Assembly: GCA_947305445.1 (NCBI GenBank)
Contig: CAMZDU010000008.1
Coordinates: 1-12,152, forward strand
Reading direction: 5' to 3'
DNA: 12,152 nucleotides
Origin: an uncultured Selenomonadales bacterium
GTDB taxonomy: Bacteria > Bacillota > Negativicutes > Selenomonadales > Selenomonadaceae
In this document: piece by piece, positions 1 through 9,259 of the stretch
Position numbering within the stretch: the first letter of the stretch is position 1
Layout of the letters: each line of letters begins with the position of its first letter
Program-made: the position numbers and the translations under genes
Notes under the pieces: model-generated
Databases searched by the model: none
Told to the model about the DNA's origin: nothing
Seen by the model: the letters and a program-made list of their open reading frames with translations, nothing else

Positions 1-1238
1 TCGAACAGCTTGGGCTCGACGCCCCAATCTTCCTTGCAACATTTTTCGCTTGCAGGATATGCCGCCATTTGTGAAGACGTGGCAAGATTAATCAGCAACG
101 CGGGGATTGTCGGCTTAACAATTTCTTTCAGCGGTCTGCCAATCAGCCGCCACGTTCGCAAGACGACAAAGCCCGTGATGATTATCCATGCGCCTAACAT
201 TGCCATTGCGAACCTGTACAAATCTCGGAGGCGTTCCGCGTCCATTTGTGCGCTTACGGCGATAATTCCGAAATAAATTAATAGCGGCAGACCTTTGCAC
301 GCCAGAGCCATCATTTTGTTCACGAAGTTAGCCAATTCGTCTGTCAGCTTGTCGAATTGCGGAGTTTCGCCCTTCATCATGAGTAGCACCGTTCCTGCAA
401 AGACGGCAATGACAATTACTTGCATGTCGTTGTTTATTTGCAGAGGCGTTACCAAATTGTCGGGTATGATGTCCAGCACGAGCTGAAAGAGACTGCCGAA
501 AACAGATGCACCGCCGCTGCCTTCTGCTGATGGCGAATATGTGACCATGCAGGCAAGCATAATGCATATTGCGGCGACAAGATACGGCTTTGCAAGGCGT
601 AGACAGACTGTCTTGCCCATGTGTCCCAGTGCAGACACGTTGCCGATATTTCTTATGCCCGTGAGCAGTGCAAAAAAAATCATCGGCGTTGCCAGCGTCG
701 AAAGTATGCCTACCATTTTTTTGAAGACGCGAATTACAAAATCGTCCGTGAAAATTTTTGCCGACTCTGCAGGCACGAATTGCAACAGAATCAACGTCAA
801 TATCGCCATTGCGGCGGCAATCCAAATCTGATGCAACATCGTGAGCTTACGTTTGCTGGGCAGTTTAATCGTGGTTACATTGTGACCGCGAAGATACTGA
901 TACTGAGTACCCAGCCCGATATTGTTCAACATACGCTGCGTGATTTCAACTATTTCCGCATCCTCCTCATTTGCTCTGAGGAGAGGATTGCACTCTTTGC
1001 CGGAAGAAGAAATTGCAATACGTGAACCGAGGAAAAATTCTTCAGTCCATACACAGGATATTTCTTTGTCATTTCCGAACGCTAACTGATAATCCAACAA
1101 AATTTGCTCAAAGGTGAGTGTAAGTCTCAATTTCTCTCTTTCAGGATACTTTCCGGTCAGAGAACTTACTTTGTCGACAAGCTCGCGAATATCATCATTC
1201 GTCAGCGTGGATTTTTGTTTAAATATTTCTTTGCTCAT
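1..1238 (-). CDS. Dicarboxylate/amino acid:cation symporter-like protein with N-terminal cytoplasmic domain (partial, runs off left edge)
   Basis: The frame is open from an ATG at 1238 to the left edge: 412 codons, no stop, so the C-terminus is missing. A weak AGG lies about 8 bases before the ATG, and the start is 28 bp after the yajC stop. From about residue 134 the protein is hydrophobic. Segments resemble the SDF/GltP (DAACS) symporter family: a stretch ending ATPMIFFALLTGIRNIGN (183-200), the IIPDNLVTPLQ stretch (257-267), and INLATSSQMAAYP (383-395), which sits where the serine-rich HP1 re-entrant loop is expected. That loop is diverged from the usual SSxATLP. The second, substrate-binding half lies outside the window. 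Residues 1-133 are hydrophilic and absent from ordinary GltP/DctA proteins. Likely an inner-membrane transporter with a regulatory or fused domain; substrate not predictable. Confidence 0.75.
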   Translation of the reverse strand, partial: MSKEIFKQKSTLTNDDIRELVDKVSSLTGKYPEREKLRLTLTFEQILLDYQLAFGNDKEISCVWTEEFFLGSRIAISSSGKECNPLLRANEEDAEIVEITQRMLNNIGLGTQYQYLRGHNVTTIKLPSKRKLTMLHQIWIAAAMAILTLILLQFVPAESAKIFTDDFVIRVFKKMVGILSTLATPMIFFALLTGIRNIGNVSALGHMGKTVCLRLAKPYLVAAICIMLACMVTYSPSAEGSGGASVFGSLFQLVLDIIPDNLVTPLQINNDMQVIVIAVFAGTVLLMMKGETPQFDKLTDELANFVNKMMALACKGLPLLIYFGIIAVSAQMDAERLRDLYRFAMAMLGAWIIITGFVVLRTWRLIGRPLKEIVKPTIPALLINLATSSQMAAYPASEKCCKEDWGVEPKLF

Positions 1239-1266
1239 GACATTTACCTATAAATTTCAAGTGGTG

Positions 1267-2689
<1,423 letters not shown>

Positions 2690-2755
2690 TTAAGCCTGCT
2701 CTCGATATATCTCCGTTATCGTAAATTTTCCATCCTTGATTGTGACTAAAAGCCT

Positions 2756-3784
2756 TCAACTTCTGCGTGTGATGAACATTGCGTCGCCGAAAGAAAAAAA
2801 TCTGTAACGCTCTTTGACTGCCTCGCGATAGGCACGCAAGATAAAGTCTCGTCCCGCCAATGCGCTGACCAACATTAACAACGTTGATTTCGGCAAATGG
2901 AAGTTTGTTATCAGCGCGTCGACGATTTTAAATTCGTAGCCGGGATAAATGAAAATTTTCGTTGAGTTTGCTCCGACTGCAACGGAATTTTTATCAATCG
3001 CCGCCGCCTCAAGCGTTCGGATTGAAGTTGTGCCGACCGCGATAATTTTTCCGCCGCGTGCTTTGGTTTCGCGGATAAGGTTGGCAGTCTCCTGCGGTAT
3101 CGAAAAAAATTCTTCGTGCATGGTGTGCTGTTCAATCGTCTCGACTTGCACGGGGCGGAAGGTTCCTAACCCGACGTGCAACGTCACGAAGCCGAGATTG
3201 ACGCCGAAATTTTTCAAGTCGCGCATTTGCTCCGCCGTGAAGTGTAAACCGGCAGTCGGTGCGGCGGCGGAGCCTCGTTCGCGGTTGTAAACGGTCTGAT
3301 AACGTTCGCTGTCGTCAAGTTTTTCGTGAATGTAAGGCGGCAGCGGAGTTTCACCCAAACGGTCTAAAATTTCCTCAAAAATTCCATTGAATTTGAACTG
3401 AACGACGCGTCCGCCAAAGTCCGTGCGTCCGACGATTTTGCAACTCAATTCATTGCCGAAAAAAATTTCTGCACCCTCCGCAATTTTCCTGCCGGGTTTA
3501 ACTAAAGTCTCCCATGTCACGGCGTCCAATCGTCGGAGCAAAAAAATTTCGGCGCGTGCGCCCGTGGACTTGCGTCCGATTAGCCGCGCCGGAATAACTC
3601 GCGTGTCGTTGAAGATGAGCGTATCGCCCGCCGTCAAAAATTTTTGCAGGTCGAAAAATTTTTCGTGCCGAATCGTTTGCCGCGTCGGGTCGAGCACCAT
3701 TAACCGCGAAGCGTTGCGCGGTTCAATCGGTCGTTGCGCGATTAACTCTTCGGGCAATTCGTAATCAAAATCACTTAGCAGCAT
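2756..3784 (-). CDS. queA: S-adenosylmethionine:tRNA ribosyltransferase-isomerase
   Basis: A 342-aa QueA, close to the usual length of about 340-356. It transfers and isomerises the ribosyl moiety of SAM onto preQ1-modified tRNA to give epoxyqueuosine, the step after Tgt. Family stretches seen are FNDTRVIPARL (58-68), GETPLPPYIH (144-153), YNRERGSAAAPTAGLHFT (166-183), HVGLGTFRPV (203-212) and a C-terminal FFSFGDAMFI. The frame stays open to 3856, but the ATG at 3784 gives the expected N-terminus (MLLSDFDYELP), with GGAGG 4 bases upstream. This start lies inside the end of the preceding PheC-like gene (14 bp overlap), suggesting translational coupling. Confidence 0.97.
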   Translation of the reverse strand: MLLSDFDYELPEELIAQRPIEPRNASRLMVLDPTRQTIRHEKFFDLQKFLTAGDTLIFNDTRVIPARLIGRKSTGARAEIFLLRRLDAVTWETLVKPGRKIAEGAEIFFGNELSCKIVGRTDFGGRVVQFKFNGIFEEILDRLGETPLPPYIHEKLDDSERYQTVYNRERGSAAAPTAGLHFTAEQMRDLKNFGVNLGFVTLHVGLGTFRPVQVETIEQHTMHEEFFSIPQETANLIRETKARGGKIIAVGTTSIRTLEAAAIDKNSVAVGANSTKIFIYPGYEFKIVDALITNFHLPKSTLLMLVSALAGRDFILRAYREAVKERYRFFSFGDAMFITRRS

Positions 3785-4571
3785 GTGTCCTCCGTCCCAG
3801 ATACGTCGTCTCCAGTTGCTCAAGTCGCCCGTCCATGCGCAACTCGGCGAGTACAAAATTTATGTAATTCAAAAATTCTTGGTCGCCCTTCTGCATGAGA
3901 ATGCCGCAGGAGTGACGGCTGAACGGCTTATCAACCAACGGCGCGGCAAGTCTCGGTTCGCGCTTAACCCAACTGACGGCCTCGACGGTCTCGGTAATCA
4001 TGATGTCGGCTTTGCCCTCGGCGATTTGTATCGGAATGTCGGCGTTGTCTTCGTGGACGATAAGCGTCACGTTCGTCAAGTTGGCGCGGGCAAATTTCTC
4101 GTTCGTGCCGCCGGGATTAATCATCACGCGGACGTTCGGGCGGTTGAGGTCGGCGAGAGTTTTAAATTTTTTTGCGTCGGACTTGCGACAGAGAATCGTC
4201 TTGCCGAAGAGTACTTCGCCGTAAGCGTCGCTCATCGCCATGGTCTTAGCACGAGCAAAATTTCGCGAGATGACGCAAAGCGCAATGTCAAACATGCCCG
4301 CTAAACAGTCGGCGGCGAGCGTCGGCCAAGTCGTCGGCACGTATTCAATCGTCACTCCCAACGACTCCGCAATAATTTTTGAAAGTTCGGCGTCAATGCC
4401 TTCGTATTGGCCTGTCGCGGGGTTCAGGTAAGACATCGGAATATAATCGCCCGTCGTGCCGATGCGTATCGTTCCACGTGCCGCAATGTCTTCCAAGTGT
4501 CCGGCCTCAAGTCGACCGCTCAGCACGAGCAAAATCATCAATGCGAAAAAAATTCCGTTAACAATTTTCAA
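3771..4571 (-). CDS. pheC: Periplasmic cyclohexadienyl dehydratase-like protein (PheC type, solute-binding-protein fold)
   Basis: A 266-aa secreted protein. A hydrophobic leader (about residues 1-23, ending LEA) lacks a lipobox cysteine, so it is probably a soluble periplasmic or secreted protein. The rest has the bilobed SBP_bac_3 fold. It follows, from memory, Pseudomonas PheC rather than a generic amino-acid-binding protein: RIGTTGDYIPMSYLNPATGQ (36-55), YVPTTWPTL (77-85), INPGGTNEKFARANL (151-165) and MITETVEA (191-198). Glu197 there corresponds to the position I recall as the catalytic glutamate. PheC enzymes convert prephenate to phenylpyruvate and arogenate to phenylalanine. No ABC permease or ATPase gene is adjacent, which favours an enzyme, but an orphan amino-acid-binding protein remains possible. 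The start is TTG at 4571, with GGAG 9 bases upstream, inside the end of the U32 gene. Confidence 0.75.
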   Translation of the reverse strand: MKIVNGIFFALMILLVLSGRLEAGHLEDIAARGTIRIGTTGDYIPMSYLNPATGQYEGIDAELSKIIAESLGVTIEYVPTTWPTLAADCLAGMFDIALCVISRNFARAKTMAMSDAYGEVLFGKTILCRKSDAKKFKTLADLNRPNVRVMINPGGTNEKFARANLTNVTLIVHEDNADIPIQIAEGKADIMITETVEAVSWVKREPRLAAPLVDKPFSRHSCGILMQKGDQEFLNYINFVLAELRMDGRLEQLETTYLGRRTHAAK

Positions 4572-6915
4572 TGTTGGTCACTCCTCTGAAGTAATGGCCG
4601 CGTGTAAAATTTTCAATCTCCGCGCCGCCGAATTTGTAAGCGCGAACAACTTGCGCGGTCTCTTCGACAGTCAGTGCCCTGCAGTCGACGCGAAGTCTGC
4701 TTACGCCGCCGAAGTCGTCGCGGTGCTCAATCATCGACAGCGTCTTTGCGTTCAGGATATGCATTCGACAAAATTGGTCGGTGACGACGGGGAAGAGTTC
4801 GTCCTTTCTGTCGCGCAAAAAAAATTTTTTCGTCCGACAAACGTGCGGGCAATTTTTTTTGTCGAGTGCCCCCAAAAAACTTCCGAGCACGCAATAAGCC
4901 GAAATCATCAGCTCCTGCCGCCCGTGGACGATGCATTCTGCGGGCAACGGTGATTTTTTTACCAGAGCTTTAATTTGTTGCAGGTTCAGTTCCGGCGAGA
5001 GCGTCACGCCTTCGACGCCGAGTTCGCGCAAAAAATTTATCGTCGCGCCGTTAAAGACGTGCAACGAAAAATCCGTGCGAATCGGCGTATCAGTCAATCG
5101 CTTGACAAGTCGGAGCGTCGCCAAGTTGTGCACGTAAATTGCGTCGGCTTCGACAAGTGCAAGCGGTTCATCTTCGCGGACAATACGCGGCGTCGCCAAC
5201 GAAATTTTTTTCCCGCGAGCGTGCACGACTTCAACCGCCGACGAAAAATTTTTCACAGGACGATTTGTAAAAGTTTCGCCGCCGAAGAGAATTTCATCTG
5301 CGCCCGCGTCGAGTGCGGCGTTAACTTTGTCGAGCGTGTCGACGTGAGCAATTAAGTTAGGAGTTGTTTCGGCGGCGTCATTATAACTCATAACTCCTAA
5401 CTCATAACTCCTAACTGCAGTTGACCTCACAAATTTTTTTAGACGTTGACGTTCCAGCTGTTCGACTGCGTGGCGGCGTACGTCGTTAAGCTCGCTTACG
5501 GGAATCATAACGTTATCGTCGAGTTCAGCCGAAATTTTTTTTAGCGTGAAAATCGAATTGCCGAGCCGCCCTATTTGCTTTTGGAGCGTGTCGACAGTCA
5601 ACGGACGATTGACGGCGGGTTCTGCAATAAAATTCGTCTGCGCGGTCGCGGAGTTGCCGTCGGCATCAGTCAGCGTCAGTGTCAGCGGCTCGCCGAGTTT
5701 AACGCGCACATCAGCCGCAACGGAAATTTTTCTCACGGGTGCGCCGCCGAAAAATTTTCGAGCTTCCGCAGTCAACTGAGCGTCAAAAATTTTAAACGCC
5801 CTGTCGTGAACGCGCACGCCCCGTGTCGGAGCTATGAGCGTGCACAGATTGCCGCGCAGTTCAAAATTTTCAACAGTGAACGTGACGCGCCCGCCGACCT
5901 TAACCCAAATCTCGACTTGGTCGCCCGCGTGAAGTTCGCCGCTCAATTTCAGCACGAGTTTTTCGCGCCCGACTTCGACGACACGCCCAATCGGCACGCC
6001 GCGATTGTTGGGTTTCATGTCGCTGATTAAATTGCGGCCGGGATTTTTTTCTAAGTAAGCCGTCGTGAAGTCGCGATTAAAAATTTGCGCGAGCTTGCGG
6101 CGTTGTTCATCAGTCACGGAAAAATTTCCGTCGAGCACGTCGCGATAAACCTTCACGACCGTGGCGACATACTCCGGCCGCTTCATGCGACCTTCAATCT
6201 TGAGCGACGTAACGCCCGTTTCAACGAGCTTCGGCAACAAATCGAGCGTGTTTAAATCTTTCGGGCTTAGAAGATATTTGCCGGCGTTTAAAAGATTTTT
6301 GCCGTGTTCGTCGACAAGTTCATAGGGCAGGCGGCACGGTTGAGCGCAACGCCCGCGATTGCCACTGCGCCCGCCGATAAGCGAACTCATCAGGCATTGT
6401 CCCGACCAACACACGCAAAGTGCACCGTGGATAAAAATTTCCGTTTCAATCGGCGACGTGCGACAAATTTTTTTCAGCTCGGTCAAAGTCAGCTCGCGAC
6501 TCAACACCGCACGCGAAAATCCCAGCTCGGCCAAAGCGCGCACGCCTTCCGAATTGTGAATGCTCATCTGCGTGGAGGCGTGCAAAGGAATTTCGGGTGC
6601 GACAAATTTTGCAACGGCCGCTGCTCCCAAATCCTGCACAAGCAACGCGTCGACGTTCGCCCGCCGCAAAAATTTTATATACTCCGCGAACTCGTCAAGT
6701 TCCTCGTCGGCAATTATCGTGTTAACGGTGACGTGAACCGCGACGCCGCGAAGGTGCGCGAATTCTGTGGCGCGGAGAAGTTGATCGCCGGCAAAATTTT
6801 CGGCGTAGGCTCGTGCACCGAATTTTTCGCCCGCCAAGTAGACGGCGTCCGCGCCCGCCTCAACGGCCGCCCGCAGTGCGTCGAAACTTCCCGCAGGTGC
6901 CAAAAGTTCAATCAA
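4558..6915 (-). CDS. U32 family protein (RlhA/YdcP-like Fe-S RNA hydroxylase or U32 peptidase), two-lobe long form
   Basis: A 785-aa protein beginning MIELLAPAGSFDALRAAVEA, the classic U32 N-terminus. The signature region has IHGALCVCWSGQC (162-174) and NRGRCAQPCR (186-195). Cys167, Cys174, Cys190 and Cys194 are the likely Fe-S ligand candidates (Cys169 is extra). Residues about 300-490 match the middle region of long U32 proteins (DUF3656 type), and about 519-785 form a second TIM-like half. Characterised relatives RlhA and TrhP hydroxylate 23S rRNA or tRNA; older annotations say collagenase-like peptidase. Which RNA is modified here cannot be told. Residues about 500-521 are encoded by a short palindromic repeat insertion. 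The start is TTG at 6915 with AGGAGG 7 bases upstream, 11 bp after hisF. The end overlaps the PheC-like gene by 14 bp. Confidence 0.9.
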   Translation of the reverse strand: MIELLAPAGSFDALRAAVEAGADAVYLAGEKFGARAYAENFAGDQLLRATEFAHLRGVAVHVTVNTIIADEELDEFAEYIKFLRRANVDALLVQDLGAAAVAKFVAPEIPLHASTQMSIHNSEGVRALAELGFSRAVLSRELTLTELKKICRTSPIETEIFIHGALCVCWSGQCLMSSLIGGRSGNRGRCAQPCRLPYELVDEHGKNLLNAGKYLLSPKDLNTLDLLPKLVETGVTSLKIEGRMKRPEYVATVVKVYRDVLDGNFSVTDEQRRKLAQIFNRDFTTAYLEKNPGRNLISDMKPNNRGVPIGRVVEVGREKLVLKLSGELHAGDQVEIWVKVGGRVTFTVENFELRGNLCTLIAPTRGVRVHDRAFKIFDAQLTAEARKFFGGAPVRKISVAADVRVKLGEPLTLTLTDADGNSATAQTNFIAEPAVNRPLTVDTLQKQIGRLGNSIFTLKKISAELDDNVMIPVSELNDVRRHAVEQLERQRLKKFVRSTAVRSYELGVMSYNDAAETTPNLIAHVDTLDKVNAALDAGADEILFGGETFTNRPVKNFSSAVEVVHARGKKISLATPRIVREDEPLALVEADAIYVHNLATLRLVKRLTDTPIRTDFSLHVFNGATINFLRELGVEGVTLSPELNLQQIKALVKKSPLPAECIVHGRQELMISAYCVLGSFLGALDKKNCPHVCRTKKFFLRDRKDELFPVVTDQFCRMHILNAKTLSMIEHRDDFGGVSRLRVDCRALTVEETAQVVRAYKFGGAEIENFTRGHYFRGVTNIENC
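5355..5416. repeat. Heptamer repeat and inverted repeat inside the U32 gene
   Basis: On the plus strand 5384-5416 is 4.7 copies of a 7-mer alternating TAACTCA and TAACTCC. The 11-mer at 5355-5365 (AGTTAGGAGTT) is the exact reverse complement of 5392-5402 and of 5406-5416, so the segment can form a stem with a 26- or 40-base loop. It falls in the linker between the two U32 lobes and keeps the frame, encoding roughly VRSYELGVMSY plus flanks. It looks like a small insertion sequence-like palindrome or a repeat expansion rather than conserved protein sequence. Confidence 0.8.
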
Positions 6916-6926
6916 GTTACGACCTC

Positions 6927-7682
6927 CTAAAATCTGACTTCGACGCCGCGACGTTGAAGGTACTCTTTGACTTCGCGAATGGTGTAGCGGCCGTAGTGGA
7001 AGACGCTTGCCGCCAAAACCGCGTCAGCTTTTCCGTCGACAAGCACGTCATAAAAATGCGACAGCTCGCCCGCGCCGCCCGAAGCAATCACGGGCACGTT
7101 GACGGCCTCGCTGACTGCGCGGGTAAGTTCAATGTCATAGCCGTCCTTCGTGCCGTCGGCGTCCATGCTCGTCAACAAAATCTCGCCGGCACCGAGCGCG
7201 ACGCCGCGTCTGACCCACTCCAGGCAATCAAGTCCGGTCGGAGTTCTGCCGCCGTTGACGTAAATTTCCCAGCCGTCGCCCGAACGTTTTGCATCGACTG
7301 CCAGCACGACGCATTGACTGCCGAAACGTTTCGCGCCGTCGCTGATGAGTTCGGGATTTTTAACCGCCGCGCTGTTGACGGAAATTTTATCGGCACCCGC
7401 CGCCAACATGACGCGCATGTCTTCGGCCGTGCGAATGCCACCGCCGACAGTGAACGGAATAAAAACTTGCGCCGCACAACTTTTAGCGACTTCGACCATA
7501 GTACCGCGTCCTTCGTGCGAAGCGGTGATGTCCAGAAAGACCAGCTCGTCCGCCCGTTCAGCGTCGTAGCGTTTGGCAAGCTCAACGGGATCGCCCGCGT
7601 CGCGCAATCCGACAAAGTTCGTGCCTTTGACGACGCGTCCGTTCTTCACGTCCAGGCAGGGAATAATTCTTTTAGTCAGCAT
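6927..7682 (-). CDS. hisF: Imidazole glycerol phosphate synthase, cyclase subunit
   Basis: A 251-aa full-length HisF. With HisH it converts PRFAR and ammonia into imidazole glycerol phosphate plus AICAR in histidine synthesis. It starts [20 protein letters not shown] with catalytic Asp11. The second catalytic Asp130 is in VVLAVDA (125-131). Phosphate-binding loops are visible at TVGGGI (78-83) and VIASGGAGE. The ATG at 7682 overlaps the end of hisA by 7 bp, with GGAGG 7 bases upstream. hisH and hisI are not in the window; the next gene downstream is the U32 protein. Confidence 0.98.
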   Translation of the reverse strand: MLTKRIIPCLDVKNGRVVKGTNFVGLRDAGDPVELAKRYDAERADELVFLDITASHEGRGTMVEVAKSCAAQVFIPFTVGGGIRTAEDMRVMLAAGADKISVNSAAVKNPELISDGAKRFGSQCVVLAVDAKRSGDGWEIYVNGGRTPTGLDCLEWVRRGVALGAGEILLTSMDADGTKDGYDIELTRAVSEAVNVPVIASGGAGELSHFYDVLVDGKADAVLAASVFHYGRYTIREVKEYLQRRGVEVRF

Positions 7683-8410
7683 GATTTTTCCTCCGCAATT
7701 TCAATCGCCGACTTCAAGTCGAGTGCGCCGGTATAAATCGCCTTGCCGACAATGACACCAACTACGCCTTGAGCCTCGACAGATTTAAGAGCGCGAATGT
7801 CTTGAACGGAACGCACACCGCCGGAGGCCACGATTTGTGCGCCCGAAGACCGGGCAAGTTCAGCGAAGGTCGACGCGTTCACGCCGCTCAACATTCCGTC
7901 CTTGGAGATGTCGGTGTAGATAATTGTCTTGACGCCCGCCGCGACAATTTTTTTTGCAAGTTCCTCGACTTTGACTTGAGAAGATTTTTCCCAGCCGTGA
8001 ACGGCAACAAAGCCGCCGCGAGCGTCAATGCCGACGACAATTTTATCTCCGAACTTTTTAGCCGCGTCCTCGACGAGCAAAATATTTTCGACAGCGACAC
8101 TGCCCAGAATCACGCGGCGCACTCCCAACGTCAACAGCCTGTTCGCGTCGTCAAGTGTGCGAATCCCGCCGCCGACTTCAATCGGAATTTCAACGACCTC
8201 CAAAATTTTTTTTATGGCGTCGAGATTTTGCGGCGAACCTTCCCTCGCTCCGTCCAAATCGACAACGTGAATGAACTTCGCGCCCGCCGCTTGCCACTTG
8301 AGAGCGGTTGCTTGCACGTCGTCGGAATAAATTGTCTCTTTATCGAAGTCGCCTTGAATCAAACGCACGCATTTGCCGCCGCGCAGGTCTATCGCAGGAA
8401 AAATTATCAT
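7676..8410 (-). CDS. hisA: ProFAR isomerase (1-(5-phosphoribosyl)-5-[(5-phosphoribosylamino)methylideneamino]imidazole-4-carboxamide isomerase)
   Basis: A 244-aa TIM-barrel enzyme catalysing the Amadori isomerisation of ProFAR to PRFAR, the substrate of HisF. Visible are [17 protein letters not shown] with catalytic Asp8, VVDLDGA (49-55), VGGGIRT (79-85), VGIDARGG with Asp129, and [11 protein letters not shown] (166-176). The ATG at 8410 has AGGAGGT 6 bases upstream, one of the best ribosome sites in the window. It overlaps hisF by 7 bp, so the two enzymes acting in sequence are probably translationally coupled. A PriA-type dual function is not suggested, as it belongs to actinobacteria. Confidence 0.97.
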   Translation of the reverse strand: MIIFPAIDLRGGKCVRLIQGDFDKETIYSDDVQATALKWQAAGAKFIHVVDLDGAREGSPQNLDAIKKILEVVEIPIEVGGGIRTLDDANRLLTLGVRRVILGSVAVENILLVEDAAKKFGDKIVVGIDARGGFVAVHGWEKSSQVKVEELAKKIVAAGVKTIIYTDISKDGMLSGVNASTFAELARSSGAQIVASGGVRSVQDIRALKSVEAQGVVGVIVGKAIYTGALDLKSAIEIAEEKSC

Positions 8411-8443
8411 CTCAGTACCTCCTCAGAGTTGATAATTGGCAGT

Positions 8444-8737
8444 TCAATGAGTAAACACAAAATAAATGACGCCCAGCGCGATTGCTACGATTGAACCGGT
8501 CATAACCTGATTGTGATTGGTGCCGCCCGTTAAATCGCGGCGCAGTTCGTCAATCTTGGCGGCTAAGCGATCAATCTTTTCGTCCTGCTTATCCATGCGT
8601 TCGGAAAGTTTTTCGATTCGCATTTCCAACTTGTCCATGCGATTTTCCAACCTGTCCATGCGCTTGCCTAAATCTTTTACATGCGAATAGATTAAATCCT
8701 GAATCGTTATCTTTACCGGTTGCTCTTCCTGAATCAT
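8444..8737 (-). CDS. Small heptad-repeat coiled-coil protein with C-terminal membrane helix
   Basis: A 97-aa protein of unknown role. Residues 25-68 are about six consecutive heptads of the form (K/R/E)-(R/K)-(M/I)-(D/E)-(R/K)-L-(E/S/A), predicting a long amphipathic coiled coil of about 45 residues. A polar GGTNHN linker follows, then one membrane helix (about 78-95) ending FTH. The architecture resembles XhlA-type phage haemolysin/holin-associated proteins and similar small membrane-anchored coiled coils, but I cannot assign a family firmly. The frame is open to 8746; I chose the ATG at 8737 because GAGG lies 8 bases upstream. It sits between the hydrogenase protease gene (24 bp gap) and hisA (33 bp gap). 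The coiled coil would face the cytoplasm if the N-terminus stays inside. Confidence 0.8.
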   Translation of the reverse strand: MIQEEQPVKITIQDLIYSHVKDLGKRMDRLENRMDKLEMRIEKLSERMDKQDEKIDRLAAKIDELRRDLTGGTNHNQVMTGSIVAIALGVIYFVFTH

Positions 8738-8761
8738 ACAAATCACCTCGCCGCCATTATA

Positions 8762-9259
8762 TCATTGACTGCCGATTGCTTTTAATCCCCAGTTGCGTAA
8801 AATTTCAATGGCTTTGTCTGCGAAGAGCGGCACCAATTTTTTCATCGGCTCCGTAAGTTCGACGCCCGCCTCCAAACTGAACGGTTGCGCACCAATCAAT
8901 TCGACGCACGGAATTTTTTTGCCGCTTAGCTCCAACATCGTCAGCACGTCCTGTATGCCGACTTCGTGCGCCGAAATTTTTTGCGCGAAGTGCGCTCGCA
9001 ATTCTTCGTCGCGCAAGTGAAAAATCGTGCCGGGTTGTGCGCCGCCGTCAATCGAATCGATAATCAACAATCGTCGCGTGCCCGTGACAAAGTGCGTCAA
9101 CTCCACGCCGAGTGTCCCGCCGTCGACAAGCGAAACATTTTCGGGGAACGTAAAATTTTTTTGCAGATATTCGACGACGCGCACGCCGAAGCCTTCGTCA
9201 GACAAAATTGTGTTGCCGACGCCGAGCACGGTATTTTCCGCGGTGAACAGCCCGTCCAT
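8762..9259 (-). CDS. [NiFe]-hydrogenase maturation endopeptidase (M52, HybD/HyaD type)
   Basis: A 165-aa protease that, in the family, removes the C-terminal tail of the hydrogenase large subunit after nickel insertion. Family signatures are VLGVGNTILSDEGFGVRVVE (11-30) with metal ligand Glu22, LLIIDSIDGG with Asp68, and SAHEVGIQDVL with His98. These correspond to the Glu/Asp/His nickel-sensing triad of HybD. The frame is open to 9322, but the ATG at 9259 puts the GVGN motif at the expected distance from the N-terminus. It also shares one base with the hypB stop (TGATG), and AAGGA lies 10 bases upstream. No hydrogenase structural gene is present in the window, so its substrate is encoded elsewhere. 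Confidence 0.92.
   Translation of the reverse strand: MDGLFTAENTVLGVGNTILSDEGFGVRVVEYLQKNFTFPENVSLVDGGTLGVELTHFVTGTRRLLIIDSIDGGAQPGTIFHLRDEELRAHFAQKISAHEVGIQDVLTMLELSGKKIPCVELIGAQPFSLEAGVELTEPMKKLVPLFADKAIEILRNWGLKAIGSQ

Noticed and set aside
328..825. Minus-strand 165-codon ORF
   Set aside because: It is an out-of-frame shadow of the symporter gene, whose own frame is open across the whole of 1-1238 and shows membrane-transporter motifs.
2703..2712. Short palindrome around GATATATC in the queA-tgt gap, considered as an operator or terminator
   Set aside because: It is only 8-10 bases, AT-rich, without a T-tract, and could occur by chance.
2756..3856. queA extended to 3856
   Set aside because: The extra 24 codons overlap the PheC-like gene and do not match QueA; ATG 3784 with GGAGG gives the family N-terminus.
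4456..4953. Plus-strand 165-codon ORF over the U32/PheC-like junction
   Set aside because: It is antisense to two well-supported genes, with no ribosome site or recognisable product.
6813..7736. Plus-strand 307-codon ORF
   Set aside because: It lies opposite hisF and the 5' end of the U32 gene, has no ribosome site or family resemblance, and is explained by codon bias of the real genes.
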